Positions 46,363-60,100 of a stretch of DNA of 64,000 nucleotides are shown in pieces. The translations under genes and the position numbers were made by a program. Position 1 is the first letter of the stretch. Each line of letters begins with the position of its first letter. This DNA is from Myrica gale (Eukaryota > Streptophyta > Magnoliopsida > Fagales > Myricaceae): positions 22,699,001-22,763,000 of the forward strand of contig OZ005610.1 in NCBI GenBank assembly GCA_963930655.1. Direction: 5' to 3'. The notes beneath the pieces were generated by a model. That model did not search any database, was not told the origin of the DNA, and saw nothing but the letters and a program-made list of their open reading frames with translations.

Positions 46363-46872
46363 ATGTTTGAATTATACATAAATGGTAGCTTGATAAGTGG
46401 TGAAAGTGGAGCTTCTACAGAGGACCCAAAATATTATTGCGATCTAAGAGCAAAATCAACAATTGCCTTTACGGATGAAAATTTTGGGAGACTGTTTTGG
46501 GGTTGTGTGAAATTTAATGTTAGTATTTTGTTTGTAAATGATGAGTTTGGTTACTTGTTAAGCTGTAATTGGACGATAATGTTTACTATAAATATCACAC
46601 ATGATTATGTTATGTGGTAATGTTTTTTAATTGATTTCTAATGTTTATTAATTTGGTATCTTCTGGTAATGTTTAGTAATTGGTTTTGCATGTTTATTAA
46701 TTGTCAAATATGTTTTATTTATTGCATTAACTAATTGGTTGTAAATGTTTATTAAATTTGGTATGTTCTTTGGTAGTGTTTATTAATTAGGTTGAATTTA
46801 TTTTAATGACAGGATGAAGGTCACTGTAATTATTTTGCATTGAGAGATCCTAAGATGTGTTTGTATGGATGA
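46363..46872 (+). pseudogene. GRF-type zinc-finger gene relic
   Basis: Two possible exons, 46363-46518 and 46813-46872, joined by a GT-AG intron, read a GRF-like zinc finger: YYCDLRAK, DENFGRLFWGC and DEGHCNYFALRDP. GRF fingers normally have C-x-C at the start, then N-P-G-R-x-F, a Cys and C-x-F-F-x-W-x-D-P. Here the first Cys is replaced (YYC) and a stop follows soon after. Sequence to about 47090 resembles the coiled-coil region that often follows, but is out of frame. Probably a decayed small nuclear or transposon-linked gene; an expressed 71-aa protein cannot be excluded. Confidence 0.55.
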
Positions 46873-48691
46873 AAGATATTCAGCAACTTCGAACAAAATA
46901 TGGGCAATCGCTTGACGAACAGTTTGCTTGAGAATCAAATGACAGAGAACTCCGACGAGAAAATGAACTCATTATTATTATGACCAAGCAACATTGAACA
47001 GAAATCATAAATATGTCCGAGCAACATCGCATAAAAAATGAGGATAGGAATGTCGAGCCAATTGCTAAGTGGCTACTTTGACATCCAAAGCATAAATTAT
47101 TTTCTTTTCGACCAAATGACTCAGTTTTTACTGAATTTGGCCATACATGGAGAAGTAAATTTTATTCAAAATTTTGGAGTTCTTTTTTTTTACTTTTCAT
47201 GACATACTCTTCGAAATTAAAATTATCCTTCCATTGCTATCATTTGTCTTGTCTCCTCAGCCAGACGGATTTCTTTCTCCTGCCTTTTCTAGCCATCTCT
47301 TATCCATTGAAAAATCTGTGGATAATAACTAGAATGTCCTTTTGTTCTGCAGTAGGTACGTTTGTTTTGTCTGTAAAACTAGTTTCTTAATTTATTTTAC
47401 TTGTTTTTAGCTATTTTAATAAATATTTAAAAATAAAGTTATAGTAAAAAGTTTTCAAAATAACTGTAAAAATTATATTATTTTTTAAAAAATAAATTAA
47501 GCTCAAATTTTCAGTAAACTAAATTTTTTATTGGAATATTATAGTATGCTTCATATCTGTGGGTAAAAATTAGTAAGTTTTTTCCAAGTTTCAAAATATT
47601 TTATTTCGCCTCAAAATGATGGGCAAAAAAACTCGAGACCCAACCCAAAACCGACTCGATCAGGTCAGCTTTATTCGGGGGTTAGGTTTGGGTTTGTTAA
47701 ACACATTATGAAAAAACCGACCCCCACCTGAATATTCCAAGTCTATGTATTATTTCTCAAAAAATATAGTCTTGGGCTAGAAAAAACAGAGCCCACAACA
47801 TTTTTAGCCTAAAAAAAAGCCAAACTCGATCTTCTAGGGGTGGCTTCGGTTTATGAGTCATTTCAGGTTGCGTTGGTGAAACTCCGAAAAGCCCAGCCCT
47901 ACCGCCTTGTATGTTTCAAAAACAATCAAATTTTTCCTTTTGTTTGATTTGTCCGTTAAATCACGTCCAAAAATGACTGAAATGCCCTATAAGATAAAAT
48001 ATTAAAAAATAAAATAAAAAATTATATATAAATAAAAAGTAATAGGATATGGGATCAATTTGTCTAAAAAATTTACCTCGGGAGCTTAATGGTTGAAATT
48101 GATACCCGATGGACTAAAATGTCAAAAGTGTAAACTGCATAAACATATACGATAATTAAGCTTTTTATATAAATACGTAAATCATTAAGCATGTAAAATA
48201 TCAAAAAAATATTTTTTTTGAAAATATATTAAAATAATAACCATAATGAAAAGGAAAATTTTTTTCTGAAAAACATTTCAATAAATTTTTTTTTACTTAA
48301 AATAATAATTTTACAAGCCAAACAAACTGATCTTTAGTTAAGATTGTGTCCGTTTGTTTGTCCTTAAAATAAATTATTTTTATTTGTTTTTAAATAGTTA
48401 GTACGTATTTAAAAATAAAGTTAAAATTAAAAAAATTAAATCAATAATAAAAAACTCTATTATTTTTCAAAAAATAATGTAAGATTACGTGTAGATGTAA
48501 AACTATTATTCTATTTAAAAATTTATTCATTAAAATATTTTCGAAAAAAAATAGCAGTATTTAGTTATTTTTTTAAAGTATTTTATGAATTTATTTACAT
48601 AAAAGTTTTTAATACATATTATAAATTAAATTATTGTGCTACATGCAAAATAAAAATCTCACCCACTAAAATTTAATGGTAGATAATATAA

Positions 48692-48695
<4 letters not shown>

Positions 48696-48748
<53 letters not shown>
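48696..48748. repeat. (TA)n microsatellite
   Basis: Uninterrupted AT dinucleotide run of about 53 bp. Confidence 0.95.
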
Positions 48749-48750
<2 letters not shown>

Positions 48751-49586
48751 TCATATAATGAGTCCGATCAGGTGATTAGTGATTACCATTGCTCGTCTGA
48801 TGTTCGTTTGAAATAGATTTGTAGGATTATGATAAAATTGTAAATATTTAAATGATTTTAAAGTTGTATTAATATGGATGTAGAAATTGTTAAAAAATTG
48901 ATGTTTTATAAAAAAATAATAAAATATTATATTAAAATACTTATATTTTGTGATATTTAAATTATAAAAAAAATTGATACAAATCTAAAAAAAAATGGTA
49001 AACGAACGTGACTTAAGTCTTAAGGTTCTGTACGTGACCCCCTTAAATTTTTTTTTTCTATGACCGTGGGCCCCCTGTTCGGCCGGAAGATTAGCCAGTT
49101 GACGAAGACCTCATGGCCTGTAACCAGAGGAAAGGAGAAGATAAGTTTTTTTTTAAAATTCTGTTTCTAGAAAACTTCAGCTCTCATTGGGAATCAATAT
49201 TTATACATGCATCGCATCATATCAAGATCTTTACATATGATTAAGGACTAATGAATTTCATGAGTTTCTTCAATACAATATAATTAATTTTCAAAAATCT
49301 TTTTTTTAATAACAGAATGATGTTCATCATCACCGTCTCCGCATCTCAACGTGGTTTGATTATTACTTCTTTTAAGTTATTGATTTTTCTCTGTATGTGG
49401 AATTCATCGTGCCTATTTGGAAAATAAGACATTGAGTTATTTCACTTTGTTTTGTTCTTGAGTTCCCTATTTGGAAATAAGTGTTCAATGTTAGTTTTGG
49501 TTTAGCTACTTTGGATGTTTAGTAGATACTTTTCAATTTATAGTCCGAATTAAATAGTTCAATTCGAAAATAGAAACACATAATAA

Positions 49587-49814
49587 TTTTTTTTTTACTA
49601 ATTAAAAAAGACCCTAAGGAGATGGACCATAATGAAGTCAACCCAAAGTTTAAAACAACTTAAATTCGAGAATTTCACATAATGAGGATCACCGGAGCAT
49701 AATTAAGCTACTATGATTCAAACATTCGTTGGGAGTAAACCCTAGATCCTAAACATAGCTCCTACACTATTAAGCCACCACCGGTGGTACACAAAAAGTA
49801 TTAAATATTATTAG
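49587..49814 (+). repeat. inverted repeat arm, left
   Basis: Segment from TTTTTTTTTACTAATTAAAA to TTAAATATTATTAG. An almost identical copy in the opposite orientation is at 54598-54824. The pair brackets a truncated copia element. Confidence 0.85.
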
Positions 49815-50092
49815 ATTCATACTATTCAGAATTATTATGGAAAACAAAACTGAAGAAGATACTAATTTGGATTTTTCATGGACATAGCCCATGGAGCTCT
49901 TTGCAGTAAAAGTGGACAGACAATGGATGCAACCATATCTCTTTTAGAATGAAAATTAGGCAGCCACTCTTTCTAGTCAGTCTGTAAGCTCCTAATGTAT
50001 AGTGTTGACTTAGTTCCGTTGCAAGTGTGATGTAAGAGAACGTTGTCTTGGATGAGTTTGATCAAGAGAAAACGCTTAGGTTGAAAGGATTA

Positions 50093-50300
50093 GGCTATGT
50101 TTGGATGAAATCTCAAAACGTTTTCAAAAACTTCTCCTTTATTTTTTCATCAATTTCAATATATTTTCACCAATCCCAATAACTTTTTACAAATTCCAAC
50201 AACTTTTAACACACTTTTCATAAATCCCAAAAGAATCTACACTACTTCCAAAAAAACACAAATACAAAAACGTATTTTGAGATCTAAACCAAACATAGCC
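50093..50300. mobile_element. Tourist-like MITE with TTA target duplication
   Basis: 208 bp. Left end GGCTATGTTTGGATG, right end on the complement GGCTATGTTTGGTTTAG, and both continue with ATCTCAAAA. Flanked by TTA on both sides (50090-50092 and 50301-50303), the duplication typical of PIF/Harbinger-derived MITEs. Confidence 0.82.
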
Positions 50301-50876
50301 TTAGGTTTTCCGCGTTAGTGTGTAACTGTGTATTAGTTTTTGCTATAATTTTTTAACTTCCTATTCACTCCCCCTCTAAGTAAGTTTAAGGCCTAAATTG
50401 TGTCCCAGTCTTTTTTTTTTGTATGCCACTCTTTCTAGTTAGTCGTTTTTGTTTATCTTGGCCTTTATATAATCAGTAGCTAGTTTTGTTTGTTAATCCT
50501 GTTGTCTCTAGACTGTGACGAGCACAAGGATGAGGTTCTAAGAGAGATTGGAAGTGATTTTTTTTAATCAAACTACTTCCACCTTTGTTTGCAAAAAAAT
50601 CACAGAGAAAACTAGGGGGTCAGTCCTAGCATAAATCCAAAACAAAGTCAGAATAGTGTTCATAAACATTGGGGTAGTCTCCGGCCATAAACTTAGAGGC
50701 AGCTCATCGAATAAGGTAGTGCGATTACTCAGTAGCACCGTGACAGAACAAACTTAAAAGAAAAAAAAAACTCAAATGCAGAAGCCAAACTCTCTCTCAA
50801 ATCCGGCATGACTTCTCCAGTTCCTTCTCTCAGGGATGTGATTGATGGCCTCAATCGCAAGGAGGGAGTCACCCTC

Positions 50877-53800
50877 TGTTGACAATTGAGAGCAATTCTT
50901 TCCAAGTTGGTTCACCGTAACTCAAGCTCCAGCTGTGTCTCTGTCACTAGCTGTACAGAATCATTAGGATCCCTGCAAATATGTGATTGTATTTCCTGTA
51001 AATATAGCTTTCCTTATACTTGTCGATTATGTCCAAAACTATGGGATCTGAATTGTATACTGTGGCTATTTATGCCAATCGGGTACTAGTGGAAATATCA
51101 TCGAAGTCATTTATACAAAAGTCCTGTTTTTGACTTGGTATCAGAGCAGGTGTTCATCACCTAGTAGCTTGAATTCTCATATACCCCACGCATCATGACT
51201 AAATCTCAACCCGAATCACCTTCTGAAACAGTTATTCATGTTCAATCAGAAAACCCCAGTTTCACCACCAATATCACCCTTACCGAAGTTAATTATGATG
51301 TCTGGTCCCAAATCATGGAGATGCAGATCGCAGGGCGTGAGAAACTTGAATACCTCACGGGTAAAACACCTATTCCACAGGTTACTGATGCATCCTATAC
51401 AAAATGGTATGCTGAAAATCAAAAGGTCAAAGGATGGTTGTTGACCTCTATGTCACCGGAGATTATGAAGCGCTATCTTAGACTGTCTACTGCCCGTGAC
51501 ATCTGGACTGCTCTTGCTAAAGCTTTCTATGATGGGTCAGATGAATCACGACTCTTTACACTGAATCAACGGGCATTCTCCACCAAACAGCTTGGTCGTC
51601 CGCTTTCCACCTACTATGGTGATCTAGTAGAAATCTTCCAAGAACTAGATCATCGTGATAGAATTGTCATGAAGGATCCCGAAGATGTTGTCGCCTATAA
51701 ACAATCTGTTGAGAGACTGCGGGTACATATCTTCTTGAATGGACTAGATGCAGACTTTGAACAGATTCGAGGTGAGATTCTCAGAAAGGATCCTGCACTC
51801 GATCTTGAAGCAACTTATGCATATGTTCGTCGTGATGCCGTTCGTCGAGCTGTACTTCATGGTGAACCTGAACACTTTGAATCTGCAGCTATGGTGGCCC
51901 GTCGAGGCAAGCCATACCACTCGCAAACGTACTCGAAACCAGATCGCATGTCTGGTTCACCGAATCACACCACTGATCAAAATCGGTCATCTGGACCACA
52001 ACATCGTAGCTATGAGATAGGGGCTGCCAAATCAGATTGGGTATGTACTCACTGTGGAGAAACAGGGCATACAAAGCCACGTTGTTATGAATTAATTGGA
52101 TATCCAGAATGGTGGGATCCAGCCAAGGCCCCTCGCAAGCGAAACTCAAAATCAAACCATCATGCTTCTGGCTATTTATGTCAGGCGTTTAGGTCACTTC
52201 AATGTTTCAGATTTTAAGTGTGACATTTGTGAAATGGCTAAGAGTCACCGTGTTCCATTTCCCATTAGTATGAATAAAAGTCCGGCTCCTTTTATGGTTA
52301 TTCACTCTGATGTATGGGGACCTGCAAATACTTCTTCTTTAAGTGGGGCACGTTGGTTTGTGTCTTTTATAGATGACCATACTCGCATGACGTGGGTTTG
52401 TTTAATGAAATCTAAGCATGAAGTTAGTTCTCTGTTCCAGCAATTTCATAAAGTAATAGCCACCCAATATCAATCAAATATTCAGGTTCTTCGTACTGAT
52501 AATGGTGGCGAGTTTGTCAATCAAGACTTGAAGCAATACCTGACTTCACATGGAATTGTCCACCAAACGACTTGCCCTTACTCCCCTCAACAAAACGGGG
52601 TAGCAGAGCGAAAAAATCGTCACCTTCTTGAAGTGGTTCGTGCCTCCTTGTTTGGGGCCCATATGCCTCTTAGTTATTGGGGAGAAGCTCTTTTAACCGC
52701 AGCCTATCTTATTAACCGTGTACCCTCTGGTTCACTCCAGTTTCAGACTCCCCTTGATGTTCTCCATACTACTGTAAGTGCCCCTACCATACCGAATCTG
52801 TCCCCCAAGGTTTTTGGGTGTGTAGCCTTTGTGCACCTTCACAAACCCTTACGAAATAAGCTAGAACCTCGTGCCCTTCGGTGTGTCTTTGTTGGCTATG
52901 CCTTACATCAAAAAGGCTATCGGTGTTATCACCCTCCGTCTAGGAAAATGTATGTTACACTTGATGTGGTCTTTCACGAAGCTGATATGTATTATCCTCC
53001 CTCTCCGTCTCCACTTCAGGGGGAGAACCAAGATGAAATGGAGACTTTGTCTTTGCATCCTTTTTTGGAGTTTGATCTTATCCGGGGTGATAATGTGGAC
53101 ATTGGGGATGAAACTAATGATGGTGACACTATAACTCATGATGATGGTTCAGCTAGGCCGCCAGTTTTGGAAAAGGAGGTTCCGGATCAACTGGATGTAG
53201 AACTGCCGTTGGTGTCTTCCCTCTCCAATGATGTACCATCAAACCAATTGTCTTCTCCAGCCGAGTCCATGCATGAGCCTCAGGTAAACTCTACACCTGC
53301 ACCTCCCTTAAAATTGCTACCAGACCGAGTCACCAGAGGGAAACCCAAAGTCAGCTATGAACCTGTTCTCAACTCCAAATCTATGTATCCCATAAGCCAT
53401 TATGTATCCTACCATAGACTGTCAAATGAGAATAAGGCATTTGTGAATCAATTATCTGTTGTAGCTATTCCTAACAGTGTGCAGGAAGCTTTGAAAGATT
53501 CTAGATGGAAGGAGGCAATGAATGAAGAAATGCAATCTCTCCAGAAGAACTCAACGTGGGATGTTGTTGCCTTGCCCGAAGGGAAGATACCTGTTGGATG
53601 TAGGTGGGTATTCTCCATTAAATACAAAGCTGATGGAGCCATAGAACGGTTCAAAGCAAGACTTGTCGCGAAGGGATATACTCAAACATATGGAATTGAT
53701 TATATGGAGACATTTGCACCAGTGGCCAAAATCAATACAGTCTGTATTCTACTATCTCTTGCAGTGAATTTTGACTGGCCTTTATATCAATTCGACGTAA

Positions 53801-54597
53801 AGAATGCATTTTTGCATGGAGATCTCCAGGAAGAAGTATATATGGAGTTGCCCCCTGGCTGTAAGTTGCAGACTAAAGGAAATAAGCAAGTTTGCAGATT
53901 AAAAAAAATCACTATATGGCTTGAAGCAGTCCCCTAGAGCGTGGTTTGGAAGATTCACTAGCTTTATGAGGTCTGTTGGTTACAAGCAAAGTAATTCAGA
54001 TCACACTCTCTTCTTGAAACATAAGGGAGAACGAATCACAACCCTCATTGTTTACGTGGATGATATGATAGTTACTGGAGATGATCCTGATGAAAGGAAA
54101 GCACTACAAAAGCAGCTGGCCCGTGAGTTTGAAATGAAGGATCTTGGGGAGTTAAAGTATTTCCTTGGAATTGAAGTGTCAAGATCAAATAAAGGTATTT
54201 TTCTATCACAACGGAAATATGCCTTAGACTTATTGAAGGAAACTGGCATGACAGGATGTAATCCAGCTAGCACCCCTATGGAAGAAAATCTGAAGCTAGG
54301 TGTACACCCGAACCAAGTTCCTGCTAATAAGGAGCGCTATCAGAGATTGGTTGGTAGATTAATGTATCTTGCGCATACTCGACCGGATTTAGCTTATGCA
54401 CTAAGTGTTGTCAGTCAATTCATGCACTCCCCAAGCGAAGAACATATGAATGCTGTCATCCGGATCTTACGCTATCTGAAGTCATCTCCGGGAAAGGGAA
54501 TTTTATTCACAAAAGGTGATAGCTTGGATGTTGAAGGTTATACAGATGCTGATTGGGCTGGATCGATTGAGGATAGGCGTTCTACATCAGGCTACTT
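50877..54597 (+). mobile_element. Ty1/copia element, truncated and broken (copy A)
   Basis: Parts in order: probable 5' LTR (about 50877-51117, TGTTGAC start), tRNA-Met primer site (TTGGTATCAGAGC near 51138), gag with UBN2-type domain and CCHC knuckle (from 51195; CTHCGETGHTKPRC), integrase (DVWGP, DNGGEF, NGVAERK), reverse transcriptase (YVDDM near 54050) and the first part of RNase H (DADWAGS). It then ends abruptly at an inverted copy of upstream flanking DNA. It is not whole: the 3' LTR is missing and the coding region is interrupted, with about three breaks in all. Similarity to copy B is very high, so the copies are young. Confidence 0.88.
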
Positions 54598-54824
54598 CTA
54601 ATAATATTTAATACTTTTTGTGTACTACCGGTGGTGGCTTAATAGTGTAGGAGCTATGTTTAGGATCTAGGGTTTACTCCCAACGAATGTTTGAATCATA
54701 GTAGCTTAATTATACTCCGGTGATCCTCATTATGTGAAATTCTCGAATTTAAGTTGTTTTAAACTTTGGGTTGACTTCATTATGGTCCATCTCCTTAGGG
54801 TCTTTTTTAATTAGTAAAAAAAAA
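54598..54824 (-). repeat. inverted repeat arm, right
   Basis: Inverted, almost identical copy of 49587-49814. It joins the truncated copia copy A on its left to the oppositely oriented copia copy B on its right, so a rearrangement junction lies at each edge. Confidence 0.85.
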
Positions 54825-54828
54825 CATT

Positions 54829-56433
54829 CGTTGTTCTAATGGGAAATGGAACACGGTGACTCTTAGCCATTTCATAAATGTCACACTTAAAATCTGAAAC
54901 ATTGAAGTGAGAGAAAAGGTTAGGAAACAATTTCTGCAGATATCCAAAAGATACATGACCTAAACGCCTGTGCCATAACCAAACTTGTGAATTCTGCTGT
55001 GTGTCCGACTTATTAGCTGAAAAAACTTGAGCCAACTGATTTGAGCTTGCTGGCAGTAAATCAAGATAGTAGAGCTTTCCTCTCCTAGTACCACAACCAA
55101 TTGTCTTTCGAGTCTGAATGTCCTTAAAAACACAAGAGTTAGGCCAAAAGATCACAATACAATTCAAAGTGAGGGTTATTTGAGCAACCGACAACAAGTT
55201 ATGATTGAGAGAAGGAACAACTAAAACAGATTCCAAATTCAGATTTTGGGTAAGAGAAACTGAAACTTCTCCAACCACGGGAGAGGGAGTGCCATTGGCT
55301 GTGGAAACTATATGTTGGTCTGAGGATTTCATGGACTGAATATATGTCCTATCAAAATTCATGTGATCTGTGGCACCTGAATCAATTATCCATTCACTAT
55401 GACTAACAGGGACAGAGGTATGAAGACACGTACCAACATTCCCAGACATAGCAATGAAAGAAGAAGCGTCTGCAGCAGTATTGATGTTGGTGGAGGGCTC
55501 AGCCACAGCGACAGAAGCATGATGGTTTGATTTTGAGTTTCGCTTGCGAGGGGCCTTGGCTGGATCCCACCATTCTGGATATCCAATTAATTCATAACAA
55601 CGTGGCTTTGTATGCCCTGTTTCTCCACAGTGAGTACATACCCAATCTGATTTGGCAGCCCCTATCTCATAGCTACGATGTTGTGGTCCAGATGACCGAT
55701 TTTGATCAGTGGTGTGATTCGGTGAACAAGACATGCGATCTGGTTTCGAGTACGTTTGCGAGTGGTATGGCTTGCCTCGACGGGCCACCATAGCTGCAGA
55801 TTCAAAGTGTTCAGGTTCACCATGAAGTACAGCTCGACGAACGGCATCACGACGAACATATGCATAAGTTGCTTCAAGATCGAGTGCAGGATCCTTTCTG
55901 AGAATCTCACCTCGAATCTGTTCAAAGTCTGCATCTAGTCCATTCAAGAAGATATGTACCCGCAGTCTCTCAACAGATTGTTTATAGGCGACAACATCTA
56001 ATGGGTTTGTGAAGGTGCACAAAGGCTACACACCCAAAAACCTTGGGGGACAGATTCGGTATGGTAGGGGCACTTACAGTAGTATGGAGAACATCAAAGG
56101 GAGTCTGAAACTGGAGTGAACCAGAGGGTACACGGTTAATAAGATAGGCTGCGGTTAAAAGAGCTTCTCCCCAATAACTAAGAGGCATATGGGCCCCAAA
56201 CAAGGAGGCACGAACCACTTCAAGAAGGTGACGATTTTTTCGCTCTGCTACCCCGTTTTGTTGAGGGGAGTAAGGGCAAGTCGTTTGGTGGACAATTCCA
56301 TGTGAAGTCAGGTATTGCTTCAAGTCTTGATTGACAAACTCGCCACCATTATCAGTACGAAGAACCTGAATATTTGATTGATATTGGGTGGCTATTACTT
56401 TATGAAATTGCTGGAACAGAGAACTAACTTCAT
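54829..56433 (-). mobile_element. Ty1/copia fragments in opposite orientation (copy B)
   Basis: Minus-strand copia DNA closely related to copy A. It holds gag C-terminal half with the CCHC knuckle, protease (IIDSGATDHM near 55390) and GAG-pre-integrase (LWHRRLGH near 54970), plus a separate integrase piece (about 55995-56433) that lies out of the usual order. No LTR is seen. Broken and rearranged, at least two breaks. Near identity with copy A indicates a recent origin. Confidence 0.85.
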
Positions 56434-56700
56434 GCTTAGATTGATATTGGGTGCCTAAACGCTGAACTTCATCCAGCCCCACCTGAGCAGCCCAAATTTC
56501 ACCCTCAGAGTCAACCACATGAAACTTACGGATACTTGCTCCAACTATCCTACCCTCATGGTTTTTAATGACAGCCTCTCCAACAGCAGTCATGACGTAT
56601 AGTCAGATCAAAATTCACCTTATGCTGGCCCATCCGAGGGGGAACCCATCTACCAGTTGAAGCCAACTCTTTCTTCTGATTCCAAGCTGCCACATGCAGT
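56434..56700 (-). mobile_element. LINE RNase H fragment
   Basis: On the minus strand, RWVPPRMGQHKVNFDLTIR (about 56605-56665) and, in another frame, AVIKNHEGRIVGAS (about 56525-56570) are the start of the RVT_3-type RNase H found at the end of plant L1 LINEs (usual form W-x-P-P, K-x-N-x-D, D-x-x-G). A frameshift separates the two, so it is decayed. It abuts the copia copy B and lies downstream of the GRDP gene. Confidence 0.6.
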
Positions 56701-57111
56701 CCATAGATCCGATGGAACTTAGCCACCAGTTTCACCACATCAAGAGAAGTGATTAATCCTATGAAAGTCTTATTTAAATGTAATCGTTTTGAGATGTCTA
56801 TCTGGTCCCCTGTTAGCGAAACAGATATAGCATCTTTTTTTCGTTTTGTTAAGACAAACTTAACAGGGAACGAACAATAACCCAGAAGTTGTAAGCAGAC
56901 CACGCTGTTAAGAATCTGCTTTATGCAAAATTTCAGATGCAGGGCTATGCTTTTTTCAGATGCGGGGAGCACATGCTGCCTAAGCAAGATGGAAACGATG
57001 TACAACAAATAAACAATAAGAATAAAAAACAACACCATGAATGCAAGTTTCTCTATGGCTTTTCTCCATATTACTGATGAAAACAATAAACAAAGCTGTT
57101 CGTTCATCTTC

Positions 57112-60100
57112 TTATGATATAATCCCTCGCCTGAACAACACATCACTTCCTTCCACGGGGGAGTAATTAACAACCGGTTGCCTTGTGATCTGGTCAGCTC
57201 TATCTGATCCCACCACTGCGTTGGCATCCCAATACCAAGGTTGAAGATAAGGTGAAGACATAGATGTGGAACATGAAGAAGGATGAAGTATTACCGATCC
57301 CCAATCTCTGGCCCCAAGCTTGGCTTCCTTTAATCTTCTCCTGGTTAACAAGCAGCCCAGATCTTCCTTTTTCATCTTTGATACACTTACGAGTATTGCT
57401 ATGCAGAGGAGGAGGACCAATACTGCATCCTCTTCCGGCAAAAACTCAACCACCAATAGCTTCCAGTTTAAAAGAGCCGTTGCTCTTCCATTTGGGTTTT
57501 CTTCTGTGTACCTAACAAGCGTTACAAACCCCTCTTCTTCTTCGTCTCCCTCTCTCTGTTCTTCTTCCTCATTTTGGTTTTCTTCATGTTTGCTCTCTGG
57601 CTTTATGTTCCTCACCTGATACTGCATTTTTCGCCCTTTCAATAGCTTCACCTACAAATGTGGTTTATGGTCTAAATTATGAAAACCATCTAAAATGTTA
57701 AAGATCCATGATATTTGTTTTCCAATCCTACCAATGGTTCTGGAGACATTTGATTTCCGAGGTAAAACCTCAGACCATGTATAGAGGCAGATGATTCCCA
57801 TCCTATCATAAGTTCATCTCCTGTTGAAAGACTCCATGCATCTTTCCATTGTTCTGGTGGCTCTTTTGGGGTTGCCGTTCCTACCACTTTCTCTGCACTA
57901 GATGGCAACAACAAAATTGGTTAAACTTATTGACTCTTTGGTTGGGGTCTCTTGGGAAACCCCTATCAGGTGCTTTCAGACACCTTGGGTTAAAGTAACT
58001 AACTTTGTGTGAGCATTTATTCAAAAGTTAGCAAAAGTAATAAAAATTATAGACAGCATACCAGGGGCTCTACCAATGGAACCAGCAACATAAGACCATG
58101 AACCTTCTCGTATCTCTATAATTCTATCTTCCCATTTCACAACTGAGGGAGTTTCACCTCCTCTTCTCCAGAATCCTCCTCCAACTCTACAATTGGTGTA
58201 AGTAATAAACACAATGGCATCATTATATACTCAAAGAATTAAAAGTCTCATCCAAGAACGGGCACGTAGATGTTTTGAAAGTTTACCTTATTCGCACAAC
58301 AAAACACTCTCTGCCTGCATGATCAAGAACAGTCCTAGACAACCAACGGCCTTCTTGAGGCCGGTACCTATTGATTTTGAGAATCATGTCTGATATCATG
58401 GCGCCTGAATCATCTGTGACTCGGTCAGGAACAGATTTCAACAAGTATGGTGCTTGAACTGGTGGAGTTACTGAAACAAAGATTCTTGCTTGTTGAGCAA
58501 CTTCTCTTTCCAAAGTAAGAGAAGGTGCTCTTAGTAAGTCATTCCAGTGGAATGTAACACTAGCTAGCACACTACTTCCTTTGAAACAATGGCCGCCTAG
58601 GCGACAAAGCTCAACTACAACTCCCTTCGTTCCGAACTCACAATAGAGTCTCCAAGCTTTTTGCCAAGAATCATAGTAGAAGTTGGAGATGGATTTCTCA
58701 AGCTTCAACTCCCTGTGACATCTTAACATTCTAAGATGGAGGAATTCACAAGGAACATTCCGTTGATTGGCCTTCACACGGGAGTTGAGCTTTACAAACA
58801 AACAGACCTGTCATTGAAACAACAGCATGGTTTCACTTATTCAGACATGAGTACCTCTATTTATGTCTTGTGGAAGAAATGAGAAAAACTTATCCTTGTG
58901 CTTTGCTTCAAGAACAACATAATTTGATTCAAGTACCTCTAATTGAATGGTTAGATCCCCCAACAATAAGAAGGCCATGCTGGCAAAGTACTCCCAAATC
59001 GACATACTATTATCAAAATAGCTAGCTATTTTCATAAGTAGCCCAAAGAAGATGAAGAGATCTAGAGAAAACCACATTTTATGATATTGCTAACTTAATA
59101 GGGAGATGGATATTTCATTACTTTGCCTTTTTTCAAGTGAATAGAGGAGTATGTTTACTTTTTAAATTGATCCTAAAGATTTAACCACCAATTAAAGATG
59201 AATTTGTCAGATCCTTTAACAGGGTTATATTATGACCACATTCACCCTCTTATTTTCCAAAGTTCTTAAAGGTACTTTCTCTGGCTGTTTACCAGGTAAA
59301 AAGGAGCACTTCCAATTACTTGTAGACTGAAAACCTAAAAACGATTTTTTTGTTATTCGCCTAATGTTTATGTTCACATAATGACAAAAGCTCAAGCTCC
59401 CATGAACTCAATGCAGTTGTATAAAGAATCAGTTCATCTAGAAGAACCTTTCCTTCTTCTTCGCCCTTGCACACGGTTTGCGGTCTATCCACTAGCCAAA
59501 AGGAAGCTCGAAATTTCGCAAGCCTCATTTTTTTTTCTGTAACCAGGCGTCCAGAACAATTTAAGCACACCTCGCCTAATCCCGGGATCTGTGCAGCCCC
59601 CCCTCCCCCGTCTCACACAAACCTGGCAATTACTAGGCTAAAAGCCTTGGAGGTAACTCCAAAGGGTTGGTAGCACCTATGAGGTTTTGAACTTAAGACC
59701 TTAGAGGAAGCATACCCAAGCCTTAACCACTAGGGCAACCTCTTGGGATTACTCAAAAGCCTCATTCACCTACATATTGAGTAGCCTTTCTCTATTCAAC
59801 TATATTGACCCAACTAAAGTTTAATGAGGAAAATTTCTGCTATATGGAACCATGTGCACTACACTTGTATCACAGTGAGTAGAAACTTAATTAACTACAC
59901 TTTCAGCAGCCCTTCTTCTGTGTCAGTATAACTGTTTGTGTTCTCCAAAACTACTTTGAATTCGGATAGAACTGCTGTTGCTGATATTCCCGAGGTTTTA
60001 AATTAGGGCCAGAGATGGCATCTAGCCGGCTTGGCTTGTTCTGTAGATGAGTCTAATTTGAGAAACAAATAGTGGTACCATAATGATGGTCAGTAGAGCA

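Larger units (their letters stand above)
46873..50089. other. intergenic, strongly AT-rich
   Basis: No gene recognised. Includes a (TA)n microsatellite at 48696-48748 and, at 49587-49814, a segment present in inverted orientation at 54598-54824. Confidence 0.45.

Noticed and set aside
57264-57619. Open frames on plus opposite GRDP exon 8
   Set aside because: Antisense shadows; the minus frame is supported by splice phase and family match.
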